Positions 55,401-63,434 of a DNA stretch of 64,000 bases are shown here, piece after piece. The notes under the pieces were generated by a model. That model searched no databases. It had not been told where the DNA came from and worked only from the letters and a program-made list of their open reading frames with translations. Origin of the DNA: Hsuehochloa calcarea (lineage: Eukaryota; Streptophyta; Magnoliopsida; Poales; Poaceae); contig CM070611.1 of the NCBI GenBank assembly GCA_036346395.1, forward strand, positions 20,036,473 to 20,100,472. Direction: 5' to 3'. Numbering within the stretch: the first letter of the stretch is position 1; every line of letters begins with the position of its first letter. Position numbers and translations under genes: made by a program.

Positions 55401-58400
55401 TCTTCCTACGTCCGCCACTACCTCTTTCGCTCAGTGGCACCATCATCTCGGTCATCTCTGTGGCTCGCGTCTATCGTCTTTAGTCAGTTGTGGTGTTCTT
55501 GGGTCTGTTTCTGGGGACACCTCTTTACATTGTATGGGTTGCAAGCTTGGCAAGCAGCTGTAGCTCCCCTATCCCACTAGTGATTCTATTTCTACTCGTC
55601 CTTTTGATCTTGTTCACTCTGATATTTGGGGTCCGGCGCCCTTCGTTTCGAAAGGGGGTCATCGCTATTATGTGATTTTTATTGATGATTAGTCTCGTCA
55701 TACTTGGATCTATTTCATGTCGGAGCGCAGCCAGGTTCTCTCTATTTATTAGATGTTCGCCACCATGGTTCGTACTCAATTTGATTCGGCCATTCGTGTT
55801 CTTCGTGCCGACTCTGCTGGTGAGTATCTCTCTGCTGCTTTGCATCGTTTTCTTGCTGAGCAGGGCACTCTTCCTCAGTACTCTTGTCCTGGTGCTCACG
55901 CTCAGAATGGTGTCTCTGAGCGTAAGCATCGTCACTTGCTTGAGACCGCTCGTGCACTCATGCTTGCTTATTCTGTTCCCCCTCACTTTTGGGCCGAAAT
56001 TTGTTTCTCATTGCTTTTCTCATCAACCTGCAACCTTCTACTACTCTTCAGGGTTCTATTCATGTCGAGCGTCTTTATGGTCGAGCTCCAGAGTACAGTC
56101 ATCTTCGTAGTTTCGGTTGTGTCTGTTTCGTCCTTCTTCCACCTCGTGAGCGCACCAAACTGACTGCTCAATCAGTTGAGTGTGTTTTTCTTGGCTACAG
56201 TCTTGAGCATAAGGGTTGTCGTTGTTATGACCCTGTTGCTCGTAGGATGAGGATTTCCCAGGATGTCACTTTTGATGAGTCCTGCTCCTACCCTCATTCC
56301 CCCACTGTCAGTCCGGATTCTCTTCCTGAGTCGATCTCTTTTATGATTTTTCCCGACTCTCAGCTTTCCACCACTGTTTCGCCTCATCCTCCATCTACTC
56401 TGCCTCCCTCTGTTCAGAGTCCAGCTCCATCTGTTTCGTCTCCGCTGGATTTTCCTTCCTGCCCTTTTGTTGAGGCTCCACCTTTTCCCTTGCACTACTC
56501 TCGCCGTCCTCGGCCTACACTTCCTCTCTTGAGCCTCCGTCTCTGCTGGGTCCTGTTCCGACTTCTCCTCCTAGATACGATCTTCGTGATCGTCTCACTG
56601 TCAGGCCGCTTGAGCGCTACGGCTTCACCGCCGCTGCTCTTTCTGAGCATACGACCTACCGTGACTCCGTGAGGCCGCTGCTCACCCTGAGTGGCAGCTC
56701 GTGATGTCTGCGGAGATTGTTGCTTTGGAGCGTACTAGCACTTGGGATCTTGTGCCCTTGCCTGCGCATGTTACTCCTATCACGTGTAAGTAGGTGTACA
56801 AGATCAAGACTCGCTCGGATGGTTCCCTTGAGCGCTACAAGGCTCGTCTTGTGGTGCGTGGTTTTCAGCGATATGGTCGTGACTACGATGAGACTTTCGC
56901 CCCCGTCGCTCATATGACCACTGTCCGCACTCTCCTTGCTGTGGCCTCTGTTGAGCAATGGATCATCTCTCAATTGGATGTTAAAATGCCTTTCTCAATG
57001 GCGAGCTGCGTGAGGAGGTTTACATGCAGCCGTCCCCTTGGTATTCTGTCCCTGATGGTATGGTTTGTCACCTTTGTCGTTCTCTTTATGGGCTCAAACA
57101 AGCCCCTCATGCTTGGTTTGACTGCTTCTCCTCTGTTGTCACTGCCGCTGGCTTCTCTGCCAGTGATCACGATCCTGCTCTCTTTGTTCACACCTCTCCT
57201 CGGGGTCGGACGCTTCTCCTTCTATATGTGGATGACGTGATCATTACTGGAGATGACTCTCAGTACATTGCCTTTGTGAAGGAGTCTCAGTAAGCCGTTC
57301 TTGATGTCTGATTTGGGTCCTCCTCGTTACTTCCTTGGGTTTGAGATCACTTCTGCGCCCGAGGGCTACTATCTCTCCCAGGAGAAGTACATTCAGGATA
57401 TCCTTACTCGCGCTAGTGTTCACCTTCGGCCTACTGATGGTGAGCCTCTTGAGGATCCCACTCGCTACCGCCATATTGTCGGGAGCCTCGTCTACCTTGG
57501 GATTACTAGACCTGACATTTCTCACCTAGTTCACATCTTGAGTTAGTTTGTCTCTGCTCCCACTCAGCTCCACTACAGTCACCTTCTCCGTGTTCTCCGA
57601 TATCTTCGTGGAACCATCACTCGACGTCTTTTCTTTCCTCGCTCCAGTTCTTTATAGCTTCAGACATACTCTGATGCAACCTGGACTAGCGATCATTCTG
57701 ATCGCCGGTCTCTTTCTACCTATTGTGTTTTCCTTGGTTACTCCTTGATTGCCTGGAAGACTAAGAAGCAGACTGCAGTTTCTCCTTCGAGTGCTGAGGC
57801 TGAGTTGAGAGCCGTAGCATCGTTGACAGCTGAGATCACCTGGCTTTGGAGGCTTCTTGCGGATTTCGGTGTTTCTGTCTCTGCACCGACTCCGCTCTTA
57901 TCAGATAGTACTGGTGCGATTAGCATTGCTCGCGATCCCGTGAAGCATGAGCTTACCAAGCACATTGGAGTGGATGCTTCGTACATGCGATCGCAGGTGC
58001 AAGACCAAGTTATTGCTCTTCAGTATGTGCCTTCGGAGTGTCAGTTAGCAGATTTATTCACCAAGGCACAAACTCGAGCTCAGCATAGGTTCTACCTCTC
58101 CAAACTCAGTGTTGTTGATCCACCATAAGTTTGAGGGGGGTGTTAGATATGTATATTGTGTATGGTGTTATTTGCTATTGTTCAACCTTGTACATGTTAT
58201 ATATTGGTCTTTGGCCCATTGGAATAGACAAGATGCTTTATTCCAAACAGTTTCAATTTCTTTCTGTTGTTGCATGATTTGCTATACATATTGATCACGC
58301 TGTTTTGCATGGAGGCGCAAGATTTTGAGGACCCAGAAGTCCATCATAGACACCTGTCGCATCTCTTCGGTCTTTACCCTGGTCATACTATAACAATGCA

Positions 58401-59712
58401 GAAAAATCCTGAGCTTTGCGAAGCTGTTGCCAATAGCCTTCACAAACGAGGTTTGCAAAACAAAATGAGCAACTGCATTTTATTAGGATTTATTTCCATA
58501 ATTTGAATATATCATACATAAATAAAGCATGTGGTGCTCTATTGACCACAATTTGGGTTTGGGATGAAGTCTAAGGGTTTTATGACCTTAAATTAAGAGG
58601 CAATGGATAGCCAGAAATTCTAAGACCACATACATAGGACATAATAAATTAGGAGTATAATGGTTTTTCTTGTTTCAAAGGAAAATAAATGCTAATATAA
58701 AGTATACTACATTTGTTATTGTGTTTTCGGTATGCAGTGATTGTTTCTGACTGTCCAGTGTTTTAATCAGGAGCATGGCGCAATCTTATGGGATCAGTCA
58801 AATATCGGCGCCTGATTCCATAATAGCATAAATAAAATAAAATAAAAAACTAATAAAATATCTAAAATAAAGATACGAACAATTAAACTTGATTTTTGCA
58901 ATGGTTCCTTACTTGCCACACCTCTAGGTTGCATCAATACTAGAAGGGTAATTTTATCAGTTAGTAACTTATATCATGGTTGCTTGCTTATCAGGGGAAG
59001 ATGGACCTGGGTGGTCGACCACATGGAAGATGGCCCTGTGGGCACGCCTTCTGAATAGTGAGAATGCATACAGAATGGTTCTAAAGTTGATCACTTTGGT
59101 TCCTCCTGGTGGCAAGGTTGACTTTGAGGGAGGACTGTATACCAATCTGTGGACAGCACACCCACCATTCCAGATTGATGCAAATTTTGGGTACAAAATA
59201 TTCTAACTTTTTAATTGCGTGACTACCATTTATGTGTCATTCTGTCTGATAAGTTTTGCTTGCTCACTGATTAACCAATCCTGATCTGTGCCTGTTATAG
59301 AAAATATTGATATGATGTGTAGTAGCAAAATCTTCCAAATAGCCAATACCTGTATCTGAGTTGAAGTTACTAACATATCTTTAATACTGTGCTCTTTCAC
59401 AGATTCACAGCTGCCATTGCTGAAATGCTGCTTCAGAGCACCCAGGGTGACCTCTACTTGCTACCCGCGCTCCCACGTGAAAAGTGGCCCAAAGGCTGTG
59501 TTAAAGGATTGAGGGCTCGGGGCAATGTGACTGTGAACATCAGATGGGGGCAAGGGGAGCTTCAAGAAGCAATGCTGTGGTCTAATAATAGAAATTCAGT
59601 TTTAAGGTTGCATTATGGTGAACAAGTTACCATGGTCACAGTTGCAGGTGGTAATGTTTACAAGTTCAATGGGGGTCTACAGTGCGTTGAGACATGGGCC
59701 CTCGACAAATGA
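43213..59712 (+). CDS. FUC95A: GH95 alpha-L-fucosidase (alpha-1,2-fucosidase), 10 exons
   Basis: Joined exons 43213-43417, 43689-43834, 44504-45354, 51618-51750, 52200-52358, 52712-52942, 53084-53185, 58315-58450, 58995-59190 and 59403-59712 give 2469 bp, 822 residues, no internal stop, all introns GT-AG. The product matches plant GH95 enzymes over full length. The Arabidopsis member (AXY8/FUC95A) removes alpha-1,2-fucose from xyloglucan in the cell wall. The start ATG at 43213 gives no obvious signal peptide ([17 protein letters not shown]), odd for an apoplastic enzyme. Motifs: [34 protein letters not shown] (catalytic Asn pair), LWEHY (probable acid Glu), QIDANFG (catalytic Asp). Introns 3 and 7 hold sense-orientation LTR elements. 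Confidence 0.95.
43689..43834 (+). CDS. FUC95A: fucosidase exon 2
   Basis: Follows acceptor TTGCAG. Encodes [20 protein letters not shown] and the helix [20 protein letters not shown], ending PTE in phase 0 before GTATGC. DTLWTG is a GH95 signature. Confidence 0.95.
43835..44503 (+). other. fucosidase intron 2
   Basis: 669 bp, GT-AG, AT-rich, no inserted element or gene recognised. Confidence 0.85.
44504..45354 (+). CDS. FUC95A: fucosidase exon 3 (largest)
   Basis: Starts [12 protein letters not shown]. Carries the rest of the N-terminal domain ([33 protein letters not shown]) and the linker into the (alpha/alpha)6 barrel ([45 protein letters not shown]). Ends in phase 2 at GTAAGT. Several Asn-X-Ser/Thr sites (e.g. 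[16 protein letters not shown]) would suit a secreted protein. Confidence 0.96.
46356..46668 (+). repeat. chromovirus 5' LTR
   Basis: 313 bp. Differs from the 3' LTR at one position (A at 46417 against G at 51267) in my by-eye alignment. TATATAAAGAG near 46517 is a likely promoter TATA box. Confidence 0.93.
46701..47626 (+). pseudogene. chromovirus gag
   Basis: Starts [16 protein letters not shown]. The capsid part reads [40 protein letters not shown], then [20 protein letters not shown], all typical of chromovirus gag. Stops and frame changes occur at 47073, about 47387 and 47619, so at least three breaks split it. Confidence 0.85.
47627..48286 (+). pseudogene. chromovirus gag zinc knuckle and protease
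   Basis: In the frame 47375-48286, [20 protein letters not shown] is the CCHC knuckle in the chromovirus-type spacing (residues about 150-168 of that frame). About 60 residues later [11 protein letters not shown] is the aspartic protease active site (DTG), then [17 protein letters not shown]. The frame ends TGA after MQW, where the RT linker should continue. Confidence 0.87.
48472..49240 (+). pseudogene. chromovirus reverse transcriptase
   Basis: [36 protein letters not shown] and [20 protein letters not shown] are classical RT blocks, up to [17 protein letters not shown]. The catalytic Y/FxDD site is destroyed by a one-base loss in a T-run near 48990, which turns it into VLVFSTIF. The [13 protein letters not shown] block has Ala in place of the usual Asp, a second inactivating change. 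Confidence 0.88.
49340..49750 (+). pseudogene. chromovirus RNase H
   Basis: Frameshifted pieces read [15 protein letters not shown] (first catalytic Asp), then [15 protein letters not shown] and [30 protein letters not shown] at the end. ADALSR is the usual end of gypsy RNase H. Confidence 0.8.
49751..50650 (+). pseudogene. chromovirus integrase
   Basis: The HHCC zinc region ([19 protein letters not shown], then [11 protein letters not shown]), the start of the core ([14 protein letters not shown], catalytic Asp) and, in another frame, [18 protein letters not shown] and [20 protein letters not shown] (second Asp and Glu) are all present. At least two frameshifts and a stop (50513) break it. 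Confidence 0.88.
51040..51185 (+). pseudogene. chromovirus chromodomain
   Basis: Reads [20 protein letters not shown], then, after a frame change, WESLEE-type and [13 protein letters not shown] wording just before the PPT. A chromodomain at the integrase C-terminus guides insertion in chromoviruses. Confidence 0.7.
51206..51518 (+). repeat. chromovirus 3' LTR
   Basis: 313 bp, following the PPT and followed by TSD GGAGC. A single base differs from the 5' LTR. Confidence 0.93.
51618..51750 (+). CDS. FUC95A: fucosidase exon 4
   Basis: After acceptor TTTCAG. Encodes [20 protein letters not shown], whose two Asn residues (N-I-N) correspond to the catalytic Asn pair of bacterial GH95 enzymes, then [18 protein letters not shown]. 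Donor GTAAGT. Confidence 0.95.
51751..52199 (+). other. fucosidase intron 4
   Basis: 449 bp, GT-AG, no inserted element recognised. Confidence 0.85.
52200..52358 (+). CDS. FUC95A: fucosidase exon 5
   Basis: 53 codons in phase 0: [20 protein letters not shown], then [18 protein letters not shown], with the Glu of LWEHY as probable general acid by family position. Donor GTAAGA. Confidence 0.95.
52359..52711 (+). other. fucosidase intron 5
   Basis: 353 bp, GT-AG, nothing else recognised. Confidence 0.85.
52712..52942 (+). CDS. FUC95A: fucosidase exon 6
   Basis: 77 codons: [20 protein letters not shown], then [19 protein letters not shown] and [14 protein letters not shown]. SPEHxF and TMDM are conserved barrel motifs of the family. 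Donor GTAACA. Confidence 0.95.
53084..53185 (+). CDS. FUC95A: fucosidase exon 7
   Basis: 34 codons, [20 protein letters not shown] to TIMEW, in phase 0, donor GTAAAT. The next exon lies beyond a 5-kb copia insertion. Confidence 0.94.
53897..54761 (+). pseudogene. intron-7 copia gag
   Basis: Probable start at 53897 ([24 protein letters not shown]), then shifts. From 54093 the frame gives [40 protein letters not shown] and [19 protein letters not shown], a UBN2-type capsid. A large minus-strand open frame here (54574-55377) is only its shadow. Confidence 0.82.
54997..56110 (+). pseudogene. intron-7 copia protease and integrase
   Basis: Protease active site [12 protein letters not shown] (about 55005), GAG-pre-integrase [13 protein letters not shown] and CKLGKQL (55435-55560), then the integrase core [25 protein letters not shown] and [20 protein letters not shown]. 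Stops at 55182, 55561, 55687 and 55750 interrupt the frame. Confidence 0.88.
55989..56540 (+). pseudogene. intron-7 copia integrase C-terminus and linker
   Basis: In a shifted frame: [52 protein letters not shown] (the usual copia integrase C-terminus), then a Ser/Pro-rich linker. Confidence 0.82.
56690..57545 (+). pseudogene. intron-7 copia reverse transcriptase
   Basis: [56 protein letters not shown], then [14 protein letters not shown] and [15 protein letters not shown] with an intact YVDD, then [20 protein letters not shown] and [15 protein letters not shown] stop (56793) and frame changes near 56990 and 57293 inactivate it. Confidence 0.88.
57546..58128 (+). pseudogene. intron-7 copia RNase H
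   Basis: [60 protein letters not shown] and [20 protein letters not shown] are present in family order; the final 127 codons (57745-58128) are open. Stops are present at 57544 and about 57656. Confidence 0.87.
58315..58450 (+). CDS. FUC95A: fucosidase exon 8
   Basis: [20 protein letters not shown], then [14 protein letters not shown]. [13 protein letters not shown] is the strongest GH95 signature. The acceptor (GCATGGAG) is pyrimidine-poor, an unusually weak site close to the copia insertion 66 bp upstream. Confidence 0.94.
58451..58994 (+). other. fucosidase intron 8
   Basis: 544 bp, GT-AG, AT-rich (AATAAAATAAAAT run at 58833-58856). No inserted element recognised. Confidence 0.85.
58995..59190 (+). 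CDS. FUC95A: fucosidase exon 9
   Basis: [20 protein letters not shown], then [21 protein letters not shown]. The Asp of QIDANFG matches the catalytic Asp that activates water with the Asn pair. Donor GTACAA. Confidence 0.95.
59403..59712 (+). CDS. FUC95A: fucosidase exon 10 (C-terminal)
   Basis: [40 protein letters not shown], then the C-terminal beta domain to WALDK and a TGA at 59710. Length and order are normal for the family. Confidence 0.96.
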
Positions 59713-59797
59713 TTGTCTTATGCATTTTAATGTGTAGCTCGATCATTATGTATGGACATATGAAGGAGTTGTGTATGGATACAAATATTTTCTTTAA

Positions 59798-59803
59798 AAT
59801 AAA
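59798..59803 (+). terminator. poly(A) signal candidate of the fucosidase gene
   Basis: AATAAA lies 86 bases after the stop codon, followed by a GT-rich stretch (GTGCATGTTTGAGTAATGG). This is a normal plant 3' UTR layout. Confidence 0.5.
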
Positions 59804-60126
59804 GGGTGCATGTTTGAGTAATGGTAAATGTTAGTAGACCTGTGCTGTATTTGCATTCATGCACATGACATTAGTTCATAACCGTTAGATCAAAAGGCGA
59901 AGGCCAGGATCGTTTGCGGCAATGTACTGTAGTGAAAATAATGTAGAAAAGTACTATAGTGATACTGTAGCAGTTACTCTAGCACTTTATCCCTGGATCG
60001 GATGGTTCATATCGTCGTAATATTACGGCACTGCTTCTTTCTACTATTTTCTTTTCAATGTCAAGAGGATCTTAATCTGAAATAGCCAACAGAATGGTGT
60101 GGTCTTGCGAATAGGTGAGCGCAGGG

Positions 60127-60372
60127 ATTCAAAAACCGTTCCCGGGGGAAATTCCGGTCGCCAGCCGGGAAAAAAAACCGACCAGTTACCGGCCGGTAAC
60201 CGGATTTCTTGGAAAAAAAAAACCAGACAAAATTCGCTTGAATTTGTTTAAAAACCAACCGAAAATCAAAATTTGAAATTTAAATTTACGAAACCGGAAA
60301 AAACCGGCCAGAATTTTGGATCCCGGTCCCCGGCCGGTAACCAGTAACCGGCCGGGATTTCTATCTCTGGGT
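60127..60372. repeat. CG-rich interspersed repeat, copy 1
   Basis: Contains GGCCGGTAACCGG-type palindromes at both ends around an AT-rich middle (ATCAAAATTTGAAATTTAAA). It shares the order TTTGCTT/TTTGTTTAAAA, GAAATTTGAAA, CGAAAAAACC, GGCCGGTAACC, GGGATTTC with 60640-60785. It looks like a small dispersed element, but I see no clear TSD. Confidence 0.6.
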
Positions 60373-60639
60373 GAGCGTCGACCTGAGACGTCCATTGAGT
60401 TATCCAACACCTATAGAAGCCTTCTTAAGCTTCCAATCATAGAAAGCTACCAATCAAACTTCTGTCAAAAATAAGGTATCATCACATCACAGTGAAAGGG
60501 TTTTTCTTCATATTTCATAATGCGTACTAATAGATGTCATTCTAAGATTTTACACAAGCCAAGGGATGCATAGAAAAGACCAAGGATCAAAATCTAGTGA
60601 CGGCGCAAATTCGGCGTGACGTCTGGGTTCGGGTTTTCG

Positions 60640-60785
60640 GTCAAATTTCATTAAATTTTGCTTAAAAATCATTCGAAATTCGAAATTTGAAAACTCCGAA
60701 AAAACCAGCCGGGATTTCAAATCCCGCCACCCACCGGTAAGGCCGGTTACTGGCGGTAACCGGCCGGGATTTCCATCCATGGAAA
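60640..60785. repeat. CG-rich interspersed repeat, copy 2
   Basis: Same orientation and word order as 60225-60365, ending GGTAACCGGCCGGGATTTC. The left part is missing, so it is a shorter relative. Confidence 0.6.
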
Positions 60786-61100
60786 AGACTATCTTACACT
60801 TCCCCAATAGGTTACTTATTGCTCTTGGACGGTGTGTTGCTCTAAATTTAGTAGTAAAAGACCTTAAATAGTCATGGACAATAAATGGGAGGGGTATGCA
60901 AAGAAGAAAATGGTACAAAGTTATCTTGTAATAGTAGAATGACATGTATTTGGGAACACAGAGAGAGTAGGTCATACAAGAAAAAAATAAAAATACATCC
61001 CAATGATCTTTAAAATAATGCCTTGGCAAATGGGCCTGTTTCGAGTTCCTACGGACCACAAGTTGGCGTCTGTTAAGTCTAGAGATGCTTTATTTTTTAG
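60786..61100. other. AT-rich spacer, nothing recognised
   Basis: No gene, repeat boundary or signal could be supported. The minus-strand frame at 60550-61059 spans the repeat above and shows no family motif. Confidence 0.5.
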
Positions 61101-61112
61101 GATATTTATCCT

Positions 61113-62966
61113 ATGAGCACTGCAGGTAGTACTTCTCGATCTGAGGATAATTAAACTATGAATAATAGTAATTTTGAACCTACTACCATCTCTAAACAAA
61201 TGAGTGATATACCACCAGTTTGTGATATTCCTGAGGAATATAACAATTTAGTCGAAGAGGCTCATCGCAGGAGCAAGCAACAAAGTGTTGAGAAAACCTT
61301 TGGAGAATACTTTATTGTATATCTTATGGATGATGTGCGAAACACTCTTTCAGAGGCTTATGCATTACCTGATGGTGAGTATTGGAAAGAGGCATTCCAT
61401 AGCGAGATGGATTCCATCATGGCTAACGGGACTTGAGAGATCACTGATCGTCCTATTGGATGCAAATCTGTTAGATGCAAGTGAATCTTTAAAAAGAAAA
61501 TGATGCCTGACAATACTATTGATAAGTACAAGGCAAGACTTGTGGCCAAAGATTATACCCAGAAAGAAGGTCATGATTATTTTGATACTTACTCTCCTGT
61601 TGCCAAATTGACCACCATTCGAGTGCTCATTGCATTAGCTTCTTTCCATAATCTACACATGGATGTGAAGACAACTTTCCTTAATGGAGAGTTAGAGGAA
61701 GAAATCTATATGGAGCAACCGGATGATTTTATGATTTCTGGATAGGAAAATAAGGTATGCAAATTAATCAAATCATTATATGGCCTAAAGCAATCACCTA
61801 AGCAATGGTACGAGAAGTTTGATAAAACTTTAACATCTACTGATTTTTCTGTGAATAAGGCGAATAAGTTTGTGTATTATCATTATGGTAGGGGGTCAAG
61901 GACTGATTTTGTGTTTATATGTTGATGACATACTTATATTTGGGACAAACACTACTGTTATTAACAATGTCAAATCTTTCTTATCTAGATGCTTTGATAT
62001 GAAAGAACTAGGAGAGGCAGATGTTATTCTGAATATTAAATTGATCAGAAATGAGGATGGGATCACTTTGAACCAATCACATTATGCTAAGAAAATCTTG
62101 AGCTGATTTGGTTTTGAGAACTGCAAGATTTTCCCAACTCCTTATGATGCTAGTGTTAAGCTTCGAATGAATAAGGGATTAGGAAAAGATCAATTGAGAT
62201 ATTCATAAATTATTGGATCTCTTATGTATCTATCTGGTACCACAAGACCAGACATATCATTTGTTGTGAGCAAATTAAGTCGGTTTACTTCTAACCCAGG
62301 AGATGGTCACTAGGAGGCACTTGAGAGAGTGTTGCGCTACTTAAGAGGCACAATCTCATATGAAATTAACTATACTGAGTATCCATCTGTATTAGAAGGA
62401 TATAGTGATTCAAATTTGATCTCTGATGCAGATGAGATCAAAGCTACAAGTGGGTGTGTGTTTACCCTTGCGATGTTGTAGCTTTATGGAGGTCGTGTAA
62501 ACATACCATATTGACGAGGTCAACCATGGAAGTAGAACTTGTAGCATTAGATACAACCACTGCTGAGGCTGAATGACTTAGAGAGCTTCTATTGAACTTA
62601 CCACTGGCTAATAAACCAATACCGGTAATCCTAACGTACTGTGATAATCAAACATTGTTGATTAAGGTTATAAGTACTAAGGATAATATGAAGTCCTCTA
62701 GACATGTGAAGCGTAGACTTAAATCTGTCAGGAAACCGAGGAACTCCGGAGTGATTATTGTGAATTATATTTACACTGAGAAAAATGTAGCAAACCCATT
62801 CACAAAGGGGCTAGCACGGAAGGCGATTTCCATTATGTCTATGGACATGAGAATGAGACCCATTAGAGTTAACTCAACAGTAACCTATACCTTTTTGATC
62901 GGAGATCCCATGACATGCTATGGGAAAAACAAGTTGATGTTTGAACAAGAGAGTACATTAAAATAA
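61113..62966 (+). pseudogene. Ty1/copia reverse transcriptase and RNase H (3' part of an element)
   Basis: Begins in the integrase-RT linker (RRSKQQSVEKTFGEYFIVYL, EAYALPDGEYWKEAFHSEMD). RT blocks follow: [60 protein letters not shown] and [15 protein letters not shown] with an intact YVDD. RNase H parts are YSDSNLISDADEIKATSG, CDNQTLLIKVISTKDNMKSS and RHVKRRLKSVRKPRNSG. Many stops (e.g. 61434, 61743, 62103, 62481) and one frame change near 61880 break it. Gag, protease and integrase are absent, so the element is 5' truncated. The family resembles the Tnt1-94-type annotated in grasses. Confidence 0.9.
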
Positions 62967-63434
62967 TATGTGTATCCGTATCCTAATAGATAAAGTACTC
63001 TCAACTGTATGTAAAGGATGGCTAAAGCCTAAATGTATTCCAGTGTCCAATGAGGGAAAAAGGTATTAGCCTATAGGATATCTAAAATGAATACACTTAC
63101 TTGAGCTTAACTGTGAGGTCGTAGTTCACGAGAATATGGTATTTTTCTAGAAAGCTCATGAGCAGATAAGGGAGTATGACCAAATAATGCTCCATTTAGA
63201 CATGGTTCTTTGACAGCCTAATATCAGTTGAGATTTCAAATGAAATCTAATAATAAAAGACTGTGAATTCAAGGCATAGTCCATTCATCAGTTGTGAGAA
63301 GATGAATATTGTTATTCTAGGTGCTAGTTCAACCCGTACGTGACTTACACTGAAATACTAGTATATCAACAACTCTTCAGCACAATAATCCTTATCATTC
63401 TGTTTTTCTGTTTACCTTGGAATTGGTAGGGGAT
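62967..63434 (+). other. 3' untranslated region and PPT of the last copia
   Basis: Non-coding, ending in GGTAGGGGAT (about 63425-63434) directly before TGTTGAAATTGGGCCC. The tract is the likely plus-strand primer. Confidence 0.65.

Larger units (their letters stand above)
53224..58249 (+). mobile_element. Ty1/copia element with 108/109-bp LTRs in intron 7
   Basis: LTRs 53224-53331 and 58141-58249, start T(G/A)TTAGATATG and end TTCCAAACA, PBS TGGTATCAGAGC at 53332-53343 and PPT TTTGAGGGGGG at 58130-58140. The flanks are GTTTT (53219-53223) and GTTTC (58250-58254), a TSD with one change. The 4.8-kb interior has gag, protease, integrase, reverse transcriptase and RNase H in copia order but with many stops and shifts. 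Without it intron 7 would be about 98 bp. Confidence 0.9.

Noticed and set aside
60550..61059. 169-codon minus-strand frame.
   Set aside because: Spans a CG-rich repeat and AT-rich spacer, with a hydrophobic stretch from poly-A/T runs only; no domain recognised.
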